Source: Echinometra lucunter
Lineage: Eukaryota; Echinodermata; Echinoidea; Camarodonta; Echinometridae
Assembly (NCBI GenBank): GCA_029962745.1
Contig: CM057154.1
Coordinates: 334,954 to 398,953 of the forward strand
DNA: 64,000 nt
Direction of reading: 5' to 3'
Shown here: positions 11,737-23,921 of the stretch, piece after piece
Numbering within the stretch: the first letter of the stretch is position 1
Layout of the letters: each line of letters opens with the position of its first letter
The notes under the pieces: model-generated
What the model was told of the DNA's origin: nothing
Seen by the model: the letters and a program-made list of their open reading frames with translations, nothing else
Database searches by the model: none
Translations under genes and position numbers: made by a program

Positions 11737-12492
11737 TAATGTTGTAACCCGCACCCGTTGCGGTACGGGTTAACCTGCCGGTATGCCCCCGATCACGGGC
11801 TGCGGGCCGGGCCGAGTTCATTCTCAAACCCGCAGACCGTCATACGAAAAAAGGGAGAAGTAACGACACATAATAAAAACATTAAAAATGAATATAAAAT
11901 AAATTACAAACCTTCCCAAACAATAAGTAAAATATGGCAGAAAAGGTGTACGGCAAAAACACAAGAGATAGAATAGATCAGAAATTAGCGAGCTGGGATG
12001 ACCGGAATCTAACAACAAATAAAAATAGATATCGATAGCAGCTATCGATGCGGCCAAAGTGCGCGCGCGAAATTAAAACTTACGGTACATACGTCGTATT
12101 ATCGTGTGCACACGGATTTACTTGTGATATCGAAATGAAGCATTTCTTACGAGAGACGGGATCTTGTTTAGATGGGCGTAATGCTTTCAATTTCGAGATC
12201 ACAGCGGACCCATTTCGTGGTACAAAGTCACCCCAAAAAACATTCTCTCCGGAATAAAAGGCGAATTTGCAAATTGTAAGTAAATTCAGTTCACTCTAGG
12301 CTAGGTTAGTAGTTGGCATATATTTTCCTGATTTGAGCCTGTATAGTGTGGGGATTGCAAAAATAATTTTCATTTTTCAAAGATAAATTGACTTGCGGGT
12401 TAAAACCCGACGGGTCAGCGGGTCCCGCTTGCAAATTATTGGATTATACGGGACGGTACGGTTCGGGTTTTCACTTGCGGGTTACAACATTA
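11737..12492. mobile_element. hAT-like non-autonomous element with 8-bp target duplication
   Basis: The 8-bp direct repeat TTTATGAC flanks the element at 11729-11736 and 12493-12500. The termini are inverted repeats: TAATGTTGTAACCCGCA at left, TGCGGGTTACAACATTA at right. Subterminal regions are GC-rich with repeated CGGGT motifs. An 8-bp duplication is typical of hAT transposons. The 756-bp interior has no transposase. About 160 bp of it (11895-12055) resembles, in opposite orientation, a segment of the TTAA element in the HECTD4 intron. Confidence 0.85.
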
Positions 12493-12500
12493 TTTATGAC

Positions 12501-14120
12501 CGACCTGTAACATCACCATCCAAATGACTTGACTCTGGTTCACATCTGGTCCGATCAGAGTCAGTTTGTAGGCGAATGAAAGGACGGACCGTTGACATTA
12601 CCGCTAGACCAACTCCTGCTTATTCTGTCGTCAAACTGGTGAATCCGCGCACATGTGCTGACACATGTTGGAGAAAACGTTTTTACAATCCGTTGAATCA
12701 TGTTTGAAGGGCCAGTGCTTCTTTATTCCGCATTTATGTACATTGTAATATACACAATTTTAAAATCTATGTTAAAGGTTTTCGATCTTCTGGTGTATAC
12801 GTTGTATACATTGATACATGAAATTATGCAGAGAAAGCAAATTCCGTTATTTAAAAACATTTGAATCTATAAATGGGTTTTCCTCCAATTTACATTTCTG
12901 TGCACCGTGTGTGGATTTACCAGTTCGTAAAAACAACAACAATTCTACCTTTTTCCTCAGGTGGACACATCTACTAAGTTACTAATCAATTACTTCAGGT
13001 TTAGATGAGGGTGATCATGACATTAGGATCGAGCTTTGTCAATGTTTTTGCCACTTCTAGATGTTTTTGACGCAAAGTAAAGTGATTGATGCTAAAGTAG
13101 AAGTCATACTTTGTGTCCTTCTGAAGTTTGTATTGCTTCATAATATCTTTTATGCATGAAAATTGTTTTTAAAGTAGATTTTATTGTTTTTAGTGCTTCT
13201 TTCAGGGCAAAACAAAGGGGGAAGAAATGTTTTACATGCATTTAACTGATGGATTACAGTACTTACTCATAGACTTGAAATTTGGGTGAATTTTTTTTAT
13301 TATTACAGCAGGATTATGGTTCCCAAAATTTGAAATGATTTGATGTCATGAAGTTGATTTTAAGTGATATTTTTGATGATCAAGAAAAATATGATTCTTA
13401 TAGTACATAAGAATGGTGCTAAAAGACAATATTAGTTATGGTATTTTAAGAAATATATGCAAAGTGTATACCAGTTGAAAATTTACTTTTTTTATGTGAA
13501 ACAAAAAAATCATGAGTATTTTTATTTTTACCTAGTCCCACATCTTAGTCATTTAGTCAGGTTGTAAATTGTGGCAAGTCATCAAGAAAACTTGGTGATT
13601 GAGTTGGGGAAAGAAGTGAAAATGAAGAAGAGAGTAACTGAGGAGATGAAAATATGCTCAGAAAGAAAGTACACTTTAAAATTTTGAGGAGAGAGTATTA
13701 AAAGTAAAGAAGAATTATTTGTATGAGGAGCATGAAGGTTGGATGAGGAAAAGATAGAAGATGAAAGCAAATGTGGGGAGGAAAAGAAGAGTTGGGAGTA
13801 GCAAGAAGTAGTAGAGAATGATGAAGACAAGAAGGAAAAATACATGAATAAGGAGTTTGAGAAGGAAACGGTGAAAGGAAGGGGAAATGGGTTAGGGGAA
13901 CAAAAGAACATAAGAAATGGAAAGAAATAAATAGATCGTACTGTAGTGGAAAGTGAGAAAAATGGTTCGTAGCAAAGTAGAAGAAAAAAAAGGAAGGTGC
14001 AAGGATTGGGAAAGAAATACCCTGATCATGGTATCCCAAAAGTATGCATCTTGTTTTAAAAAGTACATTTTGAGCAAGCAAAATTGAAAAAAGATCTCTC
14101 ATTTCACCCCTTTTTCCTGT
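12501..14120. other. Non-coding stretch; purine-rich on the plus strand at 13.6-14.0 kb
   Basis: 12.5-13.6 kb is plain AT-rich sequence with nothing recognised. 13590-14000 is strongly purine-biased (GAAGAGGAAG-type), which explains the apparent minus-strand open frames rich in Ser, Phe and Leu. No domain is visible. Confidence 0.6.
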
Positions 14121-14129
14121 CCACGTTTC

Positions 14130-15330
14130 TTTCCAGGGACAACTTCCCATTTCCATCTTTCTTCTTTCTCTCTTTCTCTCCTATTGACTAACCACTGCCC
14201 CCTCTTACTTTCGAATTCATTTCCATCCTTCTTCTTTCTGTCTTTCTCTCCTATTGACTACCCACTGTCCCCTCTTACTCACTTTCGATTTCATTTCCAT
14301 CTTTCTTCTTTCTGTCTTTCTCTCCTATTGACTACCCACTGCCCCCTTTTACTCACTTTCGATTTCATTTCCATCTTTCTTCTTTCTCTCTTTCTCTCCC
14401 ATTGACTACCCACTGCCCCCTTTTACTCACTTTCGATTTCATTTCCATCTTTCTCCTTTCTCTCATTCTCTCCTATTGACTAACCACTGCCCCCTCTTAC
14501 TTCCGATTTCATTTCCATCTTTCTTCTTTCCATCTTTCTCTCCCATTGACTAACCACTGTCCCCTCTTACTCACTTTCGATTTCATTTCCATCTTTCTTC
14601 TTTCTCTCTTGCTCTCCCATTGACTAACCACTGCCCCTTTTACTCACTTTCGATTTCATTTCCATCTTTCTTCTTTCTCTCTTGCTCTCCCATTGACTAA
14701 CCACTGCCCTCTTTTACTCACTTTCGATTTCATTTCCATCTTTCTTCTTTCTCTCTTTCTCTCTCATTGACTAACCACTGCCCCCTTTTACTCACTTTCG
14801 ATTTCATTTCCTTCTTTCTTCTTTCTCTCTTTCTCTCCCATTGACTAACCACTGACCCGTTTTACTCACTTTCGATTTCATTTCCATCTTTCTTCTTTCT
14901 CTCTTTCTCTCTCATTGACTAACCACCGCCCCCTTTTACTCACTTTCGATTTCATTACCATCTTTCTGCTTTCTCTCTTTCTCTCTCATTGACTAACCAC
15001 TGCCCCCTTTTACTCACTTTCGATTTCATTTCCATCTTTCTTCTTTCTCTCTTTCTGTCTCATTGACTAACCACTGCCCTCTTTTACTCACTTTCGATTT
15101 CATTTCCATCTTTCTGCTTTCTCTCTTTCTCTCCCATTGACTAACCACTGTCCTCTTTTACTCACTTTCGATTTCATTTACAACTTTCCTTCTTTCTCTC
15201 TTTCTCTCCCATTGACTAACCAATGCCCCCTCTTACTTTCGATTTCATTTCCATCTTTCTTCTTTCTCTCTTTCTCTCCCATTGACTAATCACTGTCCCC
15301 TCTTTCTCGATTTCATTGTCTTTCTCTTTT
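14130..15330. repeat. Pyrimidine-rich minisatellite, ~16 copies of a 70-77-bp unit
   Basis: Units share ATTGACTAACCACTGCCCCC, then TTTTACTCACTTTCGATTTC, then CATCTTTCTTCTTTCTCTC. Unit starts fall near 14184, 14252, 14332, 14402, 14477, 14551, 14623, 14695, 14768, 14843, 14917, 14988, 15063, 15137, 15211 and 15284. The units are highly similar, with point changes (CTACC/CTAACC) grouped in neighbouring copies, indicating local expansion. It lies some 360 bp downstream of the 3' end of the minus-strand fucosyltransferase. Confidence 0.95.
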
Positions 15331-15686
15331 GCTCTTTCTTTCTTTCTCCCCTTCTCTCTTTAACTCCCTTTGCTTCTATCCCATTTTATTCTATCTTTAC
15401 ATCCACCGTCCACGTCAATTCGTGGATGTTTGTATAATCCGATAAACCTTCCAAAAATAACAAAATATATCTTACAAATTCAATGGTTTTTTTTTCTATT
15501 ATTTTTATATTAATCTGACTGTCCAATAATTAAAACCATGGAGTAAATTTTTTTCTAGTAATTATCACGATTTACGAGTCTGGCTCCGTGGCAATGACGA
15601 TTTTCATTTAACATTGCATTTTCATTTTCCACTCTCAAACCCAGCTTAGCAGTTTTGCATTTTGAATTCATGCATATCCTGTCTTA

Positions 15687-16823
15687 TTAAGAACAGGATC
15701 CTTGCCACCAGGCTTCCCAGTCTGGCATCTTGCGTTCCGTGGCCATGCCAACAACTTGCTTCAACTCGTCCTCGTGCATTCGCTGGAAAATGGGACAGAG
15801 GTTTGCGGGCGCAAGAAGATCGGTCATTTTGATATCAACCACTGCTCCCAGTTTCTTCCATTCAAAGAACCGATTGTAGAGATGGTCGTTTCCGTCTAGA
15901 AGTGTGATGTAGTCTGCGAGCTCTTGAACGGTTGTGAAATCACTGGCGTGGATGAAAGAATTAGGAGGTCCCATCCGCTCGTAATCTTCTCGGGGCGGCC
16001 CGTCAACAATAGGTACCGTGCCCCTTGCGAGACTTTCGAAAAACTTTTCACTGATAAAATCGCGACAACGGCTGTTCTCGAGAGCAAGCGAAAATTTGAA
16101 TGATTTGATTTTCTCTCCTAAATCCAAACATGATTTGTGGTCGCTACATTCTGCGTACATGTTGACTGTTATGAAGCTTGATAATTCTTCGATGAATTTA
16201 GTTCGTGGCCATGTTGCCGGCTGGAAGTCTGCAGTCGGTCCGATCACTATACCCGTCTTGTTCTCTGCCCAGTTCCTGTCGTCGTCTGATCGTAATTCTG
16301 ATCTCTTTTCACTGTAGTGACCTAACGGTGCAGAAAAATCAGAACCTCGGCGATACGTCATGGTGTAATCGTAAGAATTATTATAGTATTTGATGGGTGG
16401 GATAATGTCAGGTCTTGTCTTAGAAGGGTTCTCTCGACTGAAGAATATCCACTTTTGACCCCGAGGTCGCACGGAATGCATCTTATCCCAGCTCCACTTG
16501 GCCTCTGGAAAGAAGACCACTCCATCGCTCACTCTTGTCGTGGAGATGTTGATGTTTGCGATGACGGATGCCTCGCACGGGACGCCTGGACAGTGAAATT
16601 CAAAGGCTTCATCTGAATATCCGTTGACCTTGCTGTCTGTCCACAACTGCAGTTGCCGCGTGCACTTTGATGTTAACGGTCTTTGCGCGAAGAAGTTTAA
16701 CCGGGTGTCCGGAGAGTGGAGGTCGGATTTCCTGTTGGGTTTGGTTATCCAAATGATTAAGCATCCGATCAGAGACCAGCAGATCATCCAAACGGCAATG
16801 AATCTCTTGAGTGATCCCAACAT
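15687..16823 (-). CDS. Alpha-1,3-fucosyltransferase-like (glycosyltransferase family 10), single coding exon
   Basis: It would transfer fucose from GDP-fucose to N-acetylglucosamine-containing glycans in the Golgi. The protein is 378 residues from the Met chosen here. Residues 8-26 form one hydrophobic segment behind a short basic tail, as in type II Golgi enzymes. The family-10 catalytic block is clear: KFSLALENS-C-DFISEKFFE at about 243-263, GTVPIV at 268-273, GPPNSFIHASDF at 285-296 and the NDHLYNRFFEWKKLG region near 312-326. The usual first cluster (V-S-N/H-C type) appears as GPTADFQ, so acceptor details may differ. NIS at 92-94 is one of several glycosylation sites. The frame remains open upstream to a Met at 16904, which would add 27 residues; the inner Met gives the classic topology. 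The gene is intronless within the coding part, as in many fucosyltransferase paralogues. The subtype cannot be assigned. Confidence 0.92.
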   Translation of the reverse strand: MLGSLKRFIAVWMICWSLIGCLIIWITKPNRKSDLHSPDTRLNFFAQRPLTSKCTRQLQLWTDSKVNGYSDEAFEFHCPGVPCEASVIANINISTTRVSDGVVFFPEAKWSWDKMHSVRPRGQKWIFFSRENPSKTRPDIIPPIKYYNNSYDYTMTYRRGSDFSAPLGHYSEKRSELRSDDDRNWAENKTGIVIGPTADFQPATWPRTKFIEELSSFITVNMYAECSDHKSCLDLGEKIKSFKFSLALENSRCRDFISEKFFESLARGTVPIVDGPPREDYERMGPPNSFIHASDFTTVQELADYITLLDGNDHLYNRFFEWKKLGAVVDIKMTDLLAPANLCPIFQRMHEDELKQVVGMATERKMPDWEAWWQGSCS

Positions 16824-17635
16824 GGTTCTACAGGCCCATAAGATGAACAAACCATGTGTCAAATAGGAGCTGAATGATCCGTTTCCTGCCGTAATTGCAC
16901 ACAAAACCCTGGATTCAAAGTGAGGAGACGAAAATACATCTGCTTGTTATATCACGAATTTCACATGAAGACTTGCTGTATAGACCTACAAATCTGCTTG
17001 TTATTTTCATTCGTCTTTTCCAAGATCCTTTTGCTCATAATTATAGGCCTATACACCTAGACTTATGCTTGATACCACCGGAGATTGGCTTGATTATGGT
17101 ACGTCAAGTGCAGCATTGAGCATATATTCCATCACTTTTTACTTATTATGCATAATACCTCCCTTCTCTTCTACCTCCCCCATCCAATAAAAAAAAAAAA
17201 AAAAAAAAACTTACGCGCCCTTTCAGCTATACATGCATGGGGATATATTCTGGTTTATTGCGGGTTCTGCCTATAAATTACTGCCTATAAATTTGGGGAG
17301 CAGGGCATAATTATTGTAGCGCAATTGAAGGAGGGCCAGAGGGGCAGTTTGTCACTCATTATAAATTCTCAGACATCGAGAAAATATAATAACTGATTTT
17401 ATCAGAAAAGTGAGAGAGTTATAGCAAAGTAAATAAAATCCAAAGTCCAAACTTCAATAGTAACAATTTTCTAGAAAATATTGTGACCCATGCAGCAAAA
17501 CAGTGATGCTAATGTATGGGTTATGTAGCCAAGATTCCCAAAAGAATATAATTTATAACACTACAATATTCTGTGCACACCAATTCCTCTGAAATATCGG
17601 AAAGTTTACTCACTGAGAAGATACGTGGAAGGGGG

Positions 17636-17660
17636 GGGGGGGGGGGAGAGAGAGAGAGAC
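17636..17660. repeat. Poly-G and GA tract
   Basis: A G run followed by GAGAGAGA. One of many homopolymeric G/C tracts in the window (also near 2345, 8270, 9620, 10442, 18190, 18525, 18720, 28390, 29940, 32448 and 58795), which create false proline/glycine-rich frames. Confidence 0.8.
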
Positions 17661-17839
17661 ATCCGTGTCCTGCTATCCCGCCAACCCAAGATTTTCCTCG
17701 CTGATCATACTCGTATGAAATTAAAGGGTAAGTCCACCGTATATACTTGACTCGCCACAATATCCTGACCAATTCTGATTTAAGCTCTTAACCTTATCTT
17801 GCACACCGGCCGGGCATGAAAAAACTTCACTTATTACCA

Positions 17840-19440
17840 TTATATTCTTTCTTAAACATTCGCCTAAATACCAATACAGCTTTGTTGCATGTGTTTACCA
17901 TACAGCTTTGAGGCCTTTGTAGTCCATAGATCAAACACTTTGTTGGCCCATACACATTCTCTGTTCCTGCGGCAAAACGCCCTTTTATTTTTATTGTTAC
18001 GTAACATGGAGGAAACTTGAAGCATCACTGGGAAAGTCATGTTAGTTTGCAGGTATTAGGACTGGATCACATTAACCGTTAACGGAAATGATAAACGAAT
18101 TTTCAATTTATGGTGTGTACGACAATAGCACATGACATGTAGAGTAGTTTTGGGCTGTTTTCGGTGATGCGATGGGACTATTTTGCATATGACGGACACG
18201 CCCCCCCCCCACCCCCCACGCCCACGAAAGTCATCGGGGACCCTGGTGGCTGGTGGTGTGTTTCATTCAGGCCTGTACATCATCCGCGCGTAAACGAAAA
18301 CGTAGCAAAGGGGTTGTTTTTTAGAACCATGCAGGCGGGAATCCCGTTAAGGGTATCTGAAATTCAGGGGTGCTGATGCAATCCTTGAATATATCAAACC
18401 ACCCTTATTTTAATCCCCGGCTGAGGATGCTTTTCAGAATGATTTTCGAGGATGATATGTGTCACAGGCCTCAATGAGACATATCCCCCCCCCACCCCTT
18501 GGGGAGGGGCAGGGGGCAGTTGCCCCCCCCCCCCCCCCGAAATTTTCAAAAATTACAATTTTTTTCTGAAAATTTTCAAAATTCCACCAAAAGTGTGCAT
18601 CGGAGCCTTCAATTTCAATTTTAAAAATGCAAAAGCGCCCTCGTGAGCAGCTCAGTCGCTTCGCTCCCTCGCTCGCATGTTTCTGCCCCTGAGTTTCTGC
18701 GAACATTTTCACATTCTTGCCCCCCCCCCCCCCCCCCGGAAAAAATTTTTGCGTGCGGCCCTGCATGCATGGGACACCGTCCCACCAGTTTTGTGGTCCG
18801 TAACATATGGAATTTATCATAGGAGTAAAAAGGGCGACTGGGCCCGTGGGCGGGTGGTGGGGATGGGTGGAATATTAAGCGAACCCATATCTTCCATTCC
18901 TTGGAGGTTTTCACCCCCCCCCCCCCTATTGCCAGTCCATCTTCGACGATGCCATCCAAGTATTCGCCGGGATGTATACAGGTTTGTATATGGATAACTC
19001 CTTAGCAGTGATATTGAAATATTACTCCAGTTTTGAACAAACTTCTAAATATAGGCCTACTGTAAATTAAGCAAAAATATATTCACCTTAGTTCTCCTTG
19101 AGGAAAGAAACTGGTGATGTCACAGTATCTTTGTAGTTCGTCTAAATGCCAGTACGCTTTCGTTGCCTGATTGTGTGTCTGTTCCAAGTCCTTACAGTCA
19201 TGTACACTGTACTGCAAATATCAAAAGAGCTTTCGGAACCTTCTGCCCCACCATCAAACAGTTTTGTTGACCAATACACATTCGCTTATCTTGCTGCAAA
19301 AAAAGTGCTTTCTTTCCGTTTTCAGCGTTACGTAACATGGTGGGGACTATACACCGGGCTGTGTCACATTGCCCACTAACGAAAAATTCGATATTTACCA
19401 AGTAGAAGTTCACTCTATTTTTTATGGTGTATACAATGAT
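17840..19440. repeat. Diverged direct duplication (17.84-18.13 kb and 19.13-19.44 kb)
   Basis: Both segments contain, in the same order, a YGCCTAAATRCCARTACR-like start, a CCATACACATTC-like block (CCAATACACATTC in copy 2), then GTTACGTAACATGG, a run ending in CACATT, and TTTATGGTGTRTACRA. They are clearly related but with many substitutions and indels. Between them lies poly-C-rich repeat sequence. No coding function is seen in either. Confidence 0.6.
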
Positions 19441-21829
19441 GTGTGTGTATACTGTGTCTGTTATTATAGTTAGACAGTTGTATATTGGGTGTATACAGTA
19501 TCTTTTAACGAAAAATCTTGTTATCGGTGCCACGGGTAAACATTGTTCATTGGCATTATTAAACACTGCGAAATTTGAAGGTCTTTTGTATATTTTTAGT
19601 TAAGTTTGTCTTTCCGTGCATCCACTAGCGTACCTCACGGAGGGTGGGCAGGCGAAAAAAATGAATGTATTTGTAGAAGGCATTATGCCAAGAGCGAAGT
19701 AAGAAACAAAAAAATAAATGTATTTAATTTTGCCTATATAGACTTGTAACGCTGCATGTGATGCGCCCGCGGCCGGCCGGCCAGACCACCTTTATTTAGG
19801 ATAAATACACTATGAATGTTAGTGAAATTCCATGCTGATTATAATTCCACAAATCCACAATCAGCAGTCCTTCACCCAATCACGCCGGTTCAAGCCCTCG
19901 AGCCCACGAGAACGAAGGCCCACAAGACCGAACGCCCCCGAGTCCGCAAACTCGCAAATCGTAATTAAAGCACGGCTCTATTATCTCGCGAAGTTTAAAA
20001 CTTGTGATTGCAAAAAGGGCTAATATCGATCGAAATGAGACTTTTATAGATTATTTTTTGTATGAAAAATATGTTAACTCTGTAAAATTGACAGGTTATA
20101 AAACAAATTCAAAATATTCACTTTTTATGCGCTTTGTGTTACTTGGAGGGGGGGGGGGTTGAAGTTCATCCCAGTGGATTCATCTCTCTGGTTGTTTTCG
20201 AAGTTAACTTGCGATGAATCATGTCGGAAGAAAATGGGTTGCTATATATATACTCTGATACTTGTTAATGTTTCGGAGAGTTTTAGAGCCGTTCATCTTC
20301 AAAGTTTTCATTATTCTTTAAAGGGATGTTTGAATATTCACACATTTAGCACGGGCAACGGAACGTTTTCCAGTCTGTGGGGAGGGATGGGGAGTCACTG
20401 GCGTGAATTTACATGGGGGCACGCATGCAGAGAGAGAGAAAAATCTAAGGGGTAAAATTTTTATTTCAATTAGGTCTCGTGGGACCTTTTTCATTTTCGG
20501 TTTCGTGGGAAGACACGCCAATATTTGGCTCAACTTGTTTGGCAAGTTACGATTTGTCCTTTTCTCACGGTTCACCAAATTCATTTCAAAGTACAAAAAT
20601 AATTGCTGCTGAGTGGACGTGCAATATACGCGGAATTACAATACATAAATCATTATTTCAATTTATATTACAGCCTGTTTTTTGTCAGTTTGTTTGTTTA
20701 TTTGCTTGTTTGTTTTGTTTGTTTGTTTGTTTGTTTGTTTTTAGCTCCATGGTTCCACAAGGGACTAGAGTAGTTGTCCATGTAGTAATGAAACAAATGC
20801 AATTAAATTCAGTTCAATTCGATGTCAAATGACTTTATGTAGATACATCCCTGCAAGAAAAGCAGAGTCTTGTTTATTTCTTCAAATATGTAGAAATTGG
20901 GAATATTAAGTCAATAGCTTCGTCAAAGAGCAAACTTTGATAGAAACAATGTAATTATCAGTGCTTAGTAAGTCACTGACTGACAGTGATCACGGCCGTT
21001 TTTGATCATTTATTTGGAGTAAAACAATCCTTTTCAAATTATTAAGACTTTGGAAATCAACAAAATAAATCGCACGATTACAAACATTAAAATCAAAAAG
21101 TCCTACCGTGGGAGGGGGACACCCCCATACACCCCCCCCCCATGCCACTCGCTTGCCAGTTATGTTGCGGTTGTAGCAATGCATTTAGTTCACCAATTTC
21201 ACCGAATAAGCAAATCTATATGCTTGAACAAAATTGATAACTATTCACCTCTATCTGTCTATATAGTTATGACGTAAACTGATATACATTTTTTTCAAGA
21301 GAATAATCTTAGAGATCCAACCGCCTTTGGATCCAACCATGCCAAACATTTTCCATTTAAACAAAAGAAAAAGAAAGAAAGAAAGAAAGAAAAAGAAGAA
21401 AGAAAGCCTCAATCCTTCTATTATGTACCATTCATTCATGCATATACAAATATGGAAATGTTTGCCGTCATTCAAACTTCAGTTGCTATCTCCATTCCAG
21501 GGAGTTCGCATTAAAAAATATATATATTTACATGTGATATGATTTAGTAGAAGTTGGATATTGATATTAAGCGCTTTCGTTTTTATCGATAATACCCTGT
21601 GATACAAGGCTCAAAATTTAAGAATTAACTGACTTTAGCCAGTTAAGCTTCTGTGACAAGGCGCTTATGTATTCAAGGAATTTCTTGCTATAGGAGTACA
21701 TCATTACAATCAGTGGACTGATGGGTCGATTGCTTCTATTTTATGCGTCAAGTAATTTGAGCATATAATTATCGAAGGAAAATTTCAAAAACATCTACAT
21801 CATACAGCTCGTAAGAAGCTTTTTTTTTT

Positions 21830-23100
21830 TTCCTTCTTCTTTTTCAAGATTTTTATTTCTCAACTTATAGCACATGCATAAAAGACATTACTATTGAAAG
21901 TAACATACATTCCGGACACTTATATAACATAGATGTATACATGCCTAATCGGTTTCACTGATGTTCTTGACACAAAAAACTCCATTTTTCCCTAAGTAAG
22001 TTCATCAAATTACGTTTAAAAGCAATTCAGTTTTTCAATTTGATCTAAACCAAGTTTGAAATGAGCAAAAGTAGGTTTTATATGCTTATATTAGCATGAA
22101 TATATATAATATTTTGCGAACAACAAGATGACATTATGAGATAGAAGTTATTGAGGGTTATAACCCCAAAACAGATTTCAATATCACTAAATTTGGTATT
22201 TCTGCTATTTTTGGACTTCAACCATTCATAAACATTATTCCAAAATACAACTGTATATTCACATCTTAGAAAAAGATGAACGATGGTTTGAATGTGGTTT
22301 TCACAGAAATTACAAGTCGGTGTATCTTTTATTCCAACTTTAAACTGGAAGTCTTGTGTTGAAATTCTAAATAAATAAATTTAGATTGAAACTTCCGTAG
22401 TTTATAGTCAACAGAAAACTTATATAGAAGTGAGAAACGAGAATTCCAAATATGAGAGTCTGTTAAATTTTCACTGAGATCAGCTTGCCGTTTGGATTGC
22501 TGGGTTGTATTTGAGAGCGACGTATTTTTTTTCCAAAAATGCATTATAGCACAATTTTGTGACCTTTCTACTTTTTTAGAAACAACTTAATCATTCATCT
22601 ATTGGTTGATTGTAGTATTTGTTAAACGTCCATATGCTTTAAGAACATCTTTCCAAAATACATTGTTAAAATTGATGTTATGAAAATCAACAGATTGTAT
22701 ATTACAATGGAAGATAACACACAACGTAGGCTTCAGTCATCCGCCTGGGTTGGACTCGAACCTACGATCTTTGGTTAGAGGGGCAGACGCTTTACCGACT
22801 GAGCCAACTCGCTCCCTCTTAATATAATTTTAATATTATCCCAAAATGTCCTATAAATTTCTATTGGGAGACCGTCTGAACCGAGTGTTTTATCTTTTGC
22901 AAAAGTACATATTGTATCAAAACACTCTTTTTCTGTTATTTTCTTACCCAACATAGATCGTTCGTTCTCATGTAGGTTTGGCATATTTATCATTTCATCA
23001 AGAAAATGTAGATTTCCCACATTATCTTCTGACGAGTAAAGTTTACCATGGAAGAGTCGCTCTTCTTGCAATATTTTTTTTTTCATATCTGTAACAAGCC
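21830..23100 (-). mobile_element. Broken L1/Tx1-type non-LTR retrotransposon, interrupted
   Basis: Read on the minus strand, 22840-23090 encodes a piece before the reverse-transcriptase core (FHGKLYSS, NERSMLGKKITEKE, DKTLGSDGLPIEIYRTFWD), typical of L1/Tx1 ORF2. Downstream, 22560-22690 resumes with an NNVFWKDVLKAYGR-like segment and 22250-22350 with a Cys/His knuckle (CNFCENHIQTIVHLF-like), typical of the ORF2 C-terminus. Most of the reverse-transcriptase core is missing between them. A tRNA-like SINE sits at the junction. Frameshifts and stops show that the copy is dead. Confidence 0.75.
22700..22822 (-). mobile_element. tRNA-derived SINE fragment inside the LINE
   Basis: On the minus strand, GTTGGCTCAGTCGGTAAAGC (A box) and GGTTCGAGTCC (B box) are about 30 nt apart, as in a tRNA promoter, followed by unrelated sequence. 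The anticodon arm and acceptor stem do not pair properly, so a SINE head is preferred over a tRNA gene. Confidence 0.7.
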
Positions 23101-23212
23101 CATGAGAAACTACGATTTGGTCTTGAAATATTTACACACTGATAAATCATAGTCCTGGGTAATAATCGTAAAGCAGGATAAAATAAAACTACCACTAGGA
23201 AAAAAGAACTAT

Positions 23213-23286
23213 ATATATATATATATATATATAAACAAAGTAGATAGTGTTCTGCTCGGAGTTGGTGAGATATATATATATATAAG

Positions 23287-23344
<58 letters not shown>

Positions 23345-23345
23345 T
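23213..23345. repeat. (TA)n microsatellite, several blocks
   Basis: AT dinucleotide runs at 23213-23233, 23270-23284 and 23290-23345, separated by short unique sequence. Other TA runs occur near 25127-25150. Confidence 0.95.
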
Positions 23346-23389
23346 ACAAGTAAAATATCAAAATATCACCAGAACATACTGTACATACT

Positions 23390-23480
23390 TTACAGCGCAT
23401 TGAGCATTCTGGGTAATGGATATGGTGCTTTACAAATTGCCATCATTATCATTATCATTATTATCATTATTTAACATAGG
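23390..23480 (+). mobile_element. 5'-truncated SINE 3' end with ATT/ATC tail
   Basis: CAGCGCATTGAGCATTCTGG then GTAATGGATATGGTGCTTTA, followed by CAAATTGCCATCATTATC and an ATT-rich tail. The style matches the 3' body of tRNA-SINEs that end in trinucleotide tails, such as that at 8624. Confidence 0.55.
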
Positions 23481-23830
23481 AGGAATTAAACTACATGTAA
23501 ACGGAGTAAATGCTGATGCATTTGATTCTTTGAATTGAAACTTGGATTGTGGAAAGCTTTAAATTGATTAAGATAAATGCGGTCTTGCAAATAAATTAGA
23601 TATTAGTTTGCCATTTTCAAATTCCATTATCACCTAAATGAATTCATTTCTACTCGTCTGGCTCAGGAACTCTACTAAATTTACAAAATTACAATAATAT
23701 TTGGAAAAAGACGCATTTTGTCAAATGCATGCACTTAAAAAAATTATTTACTCAGTATATAGATATTTACAATCGAGCTAATATATGTAGGCATGTAGGG
23801 TTAAAACTTAGGCAATAAAGTGAGAACGAA

Positions 23831-23887
23831 ATGATAATAATGATAATAATAATAATAATAATAATGACAATAATAATAATAATAATG

Positions 23888-23921
<34 letters not shown>

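Noticed and set aside
13698..14156. 152-residue minus-strand open frame rich in Ser and Phe
   Set aside because: Reads the complement of a purine-rich tract; composition-driven, no domain.
14130..15330. CRISPR-like regular array
   Set aside because: Direct tandem units without unique spacers, in a eukaryotic genome; a minisatellite.
18434..18997. Glycine- and proline-rich open frames
   Set aside because: Produced by poly-G and poly-C tracts in repeat DNA.
22740..22815. Possible tRNA gene on the minus strand
   Set aside because: A and B boxes are present but the acceptor and anticodon stems do not pair, and it is embedded in LINE sequence; a SINE head fits better.
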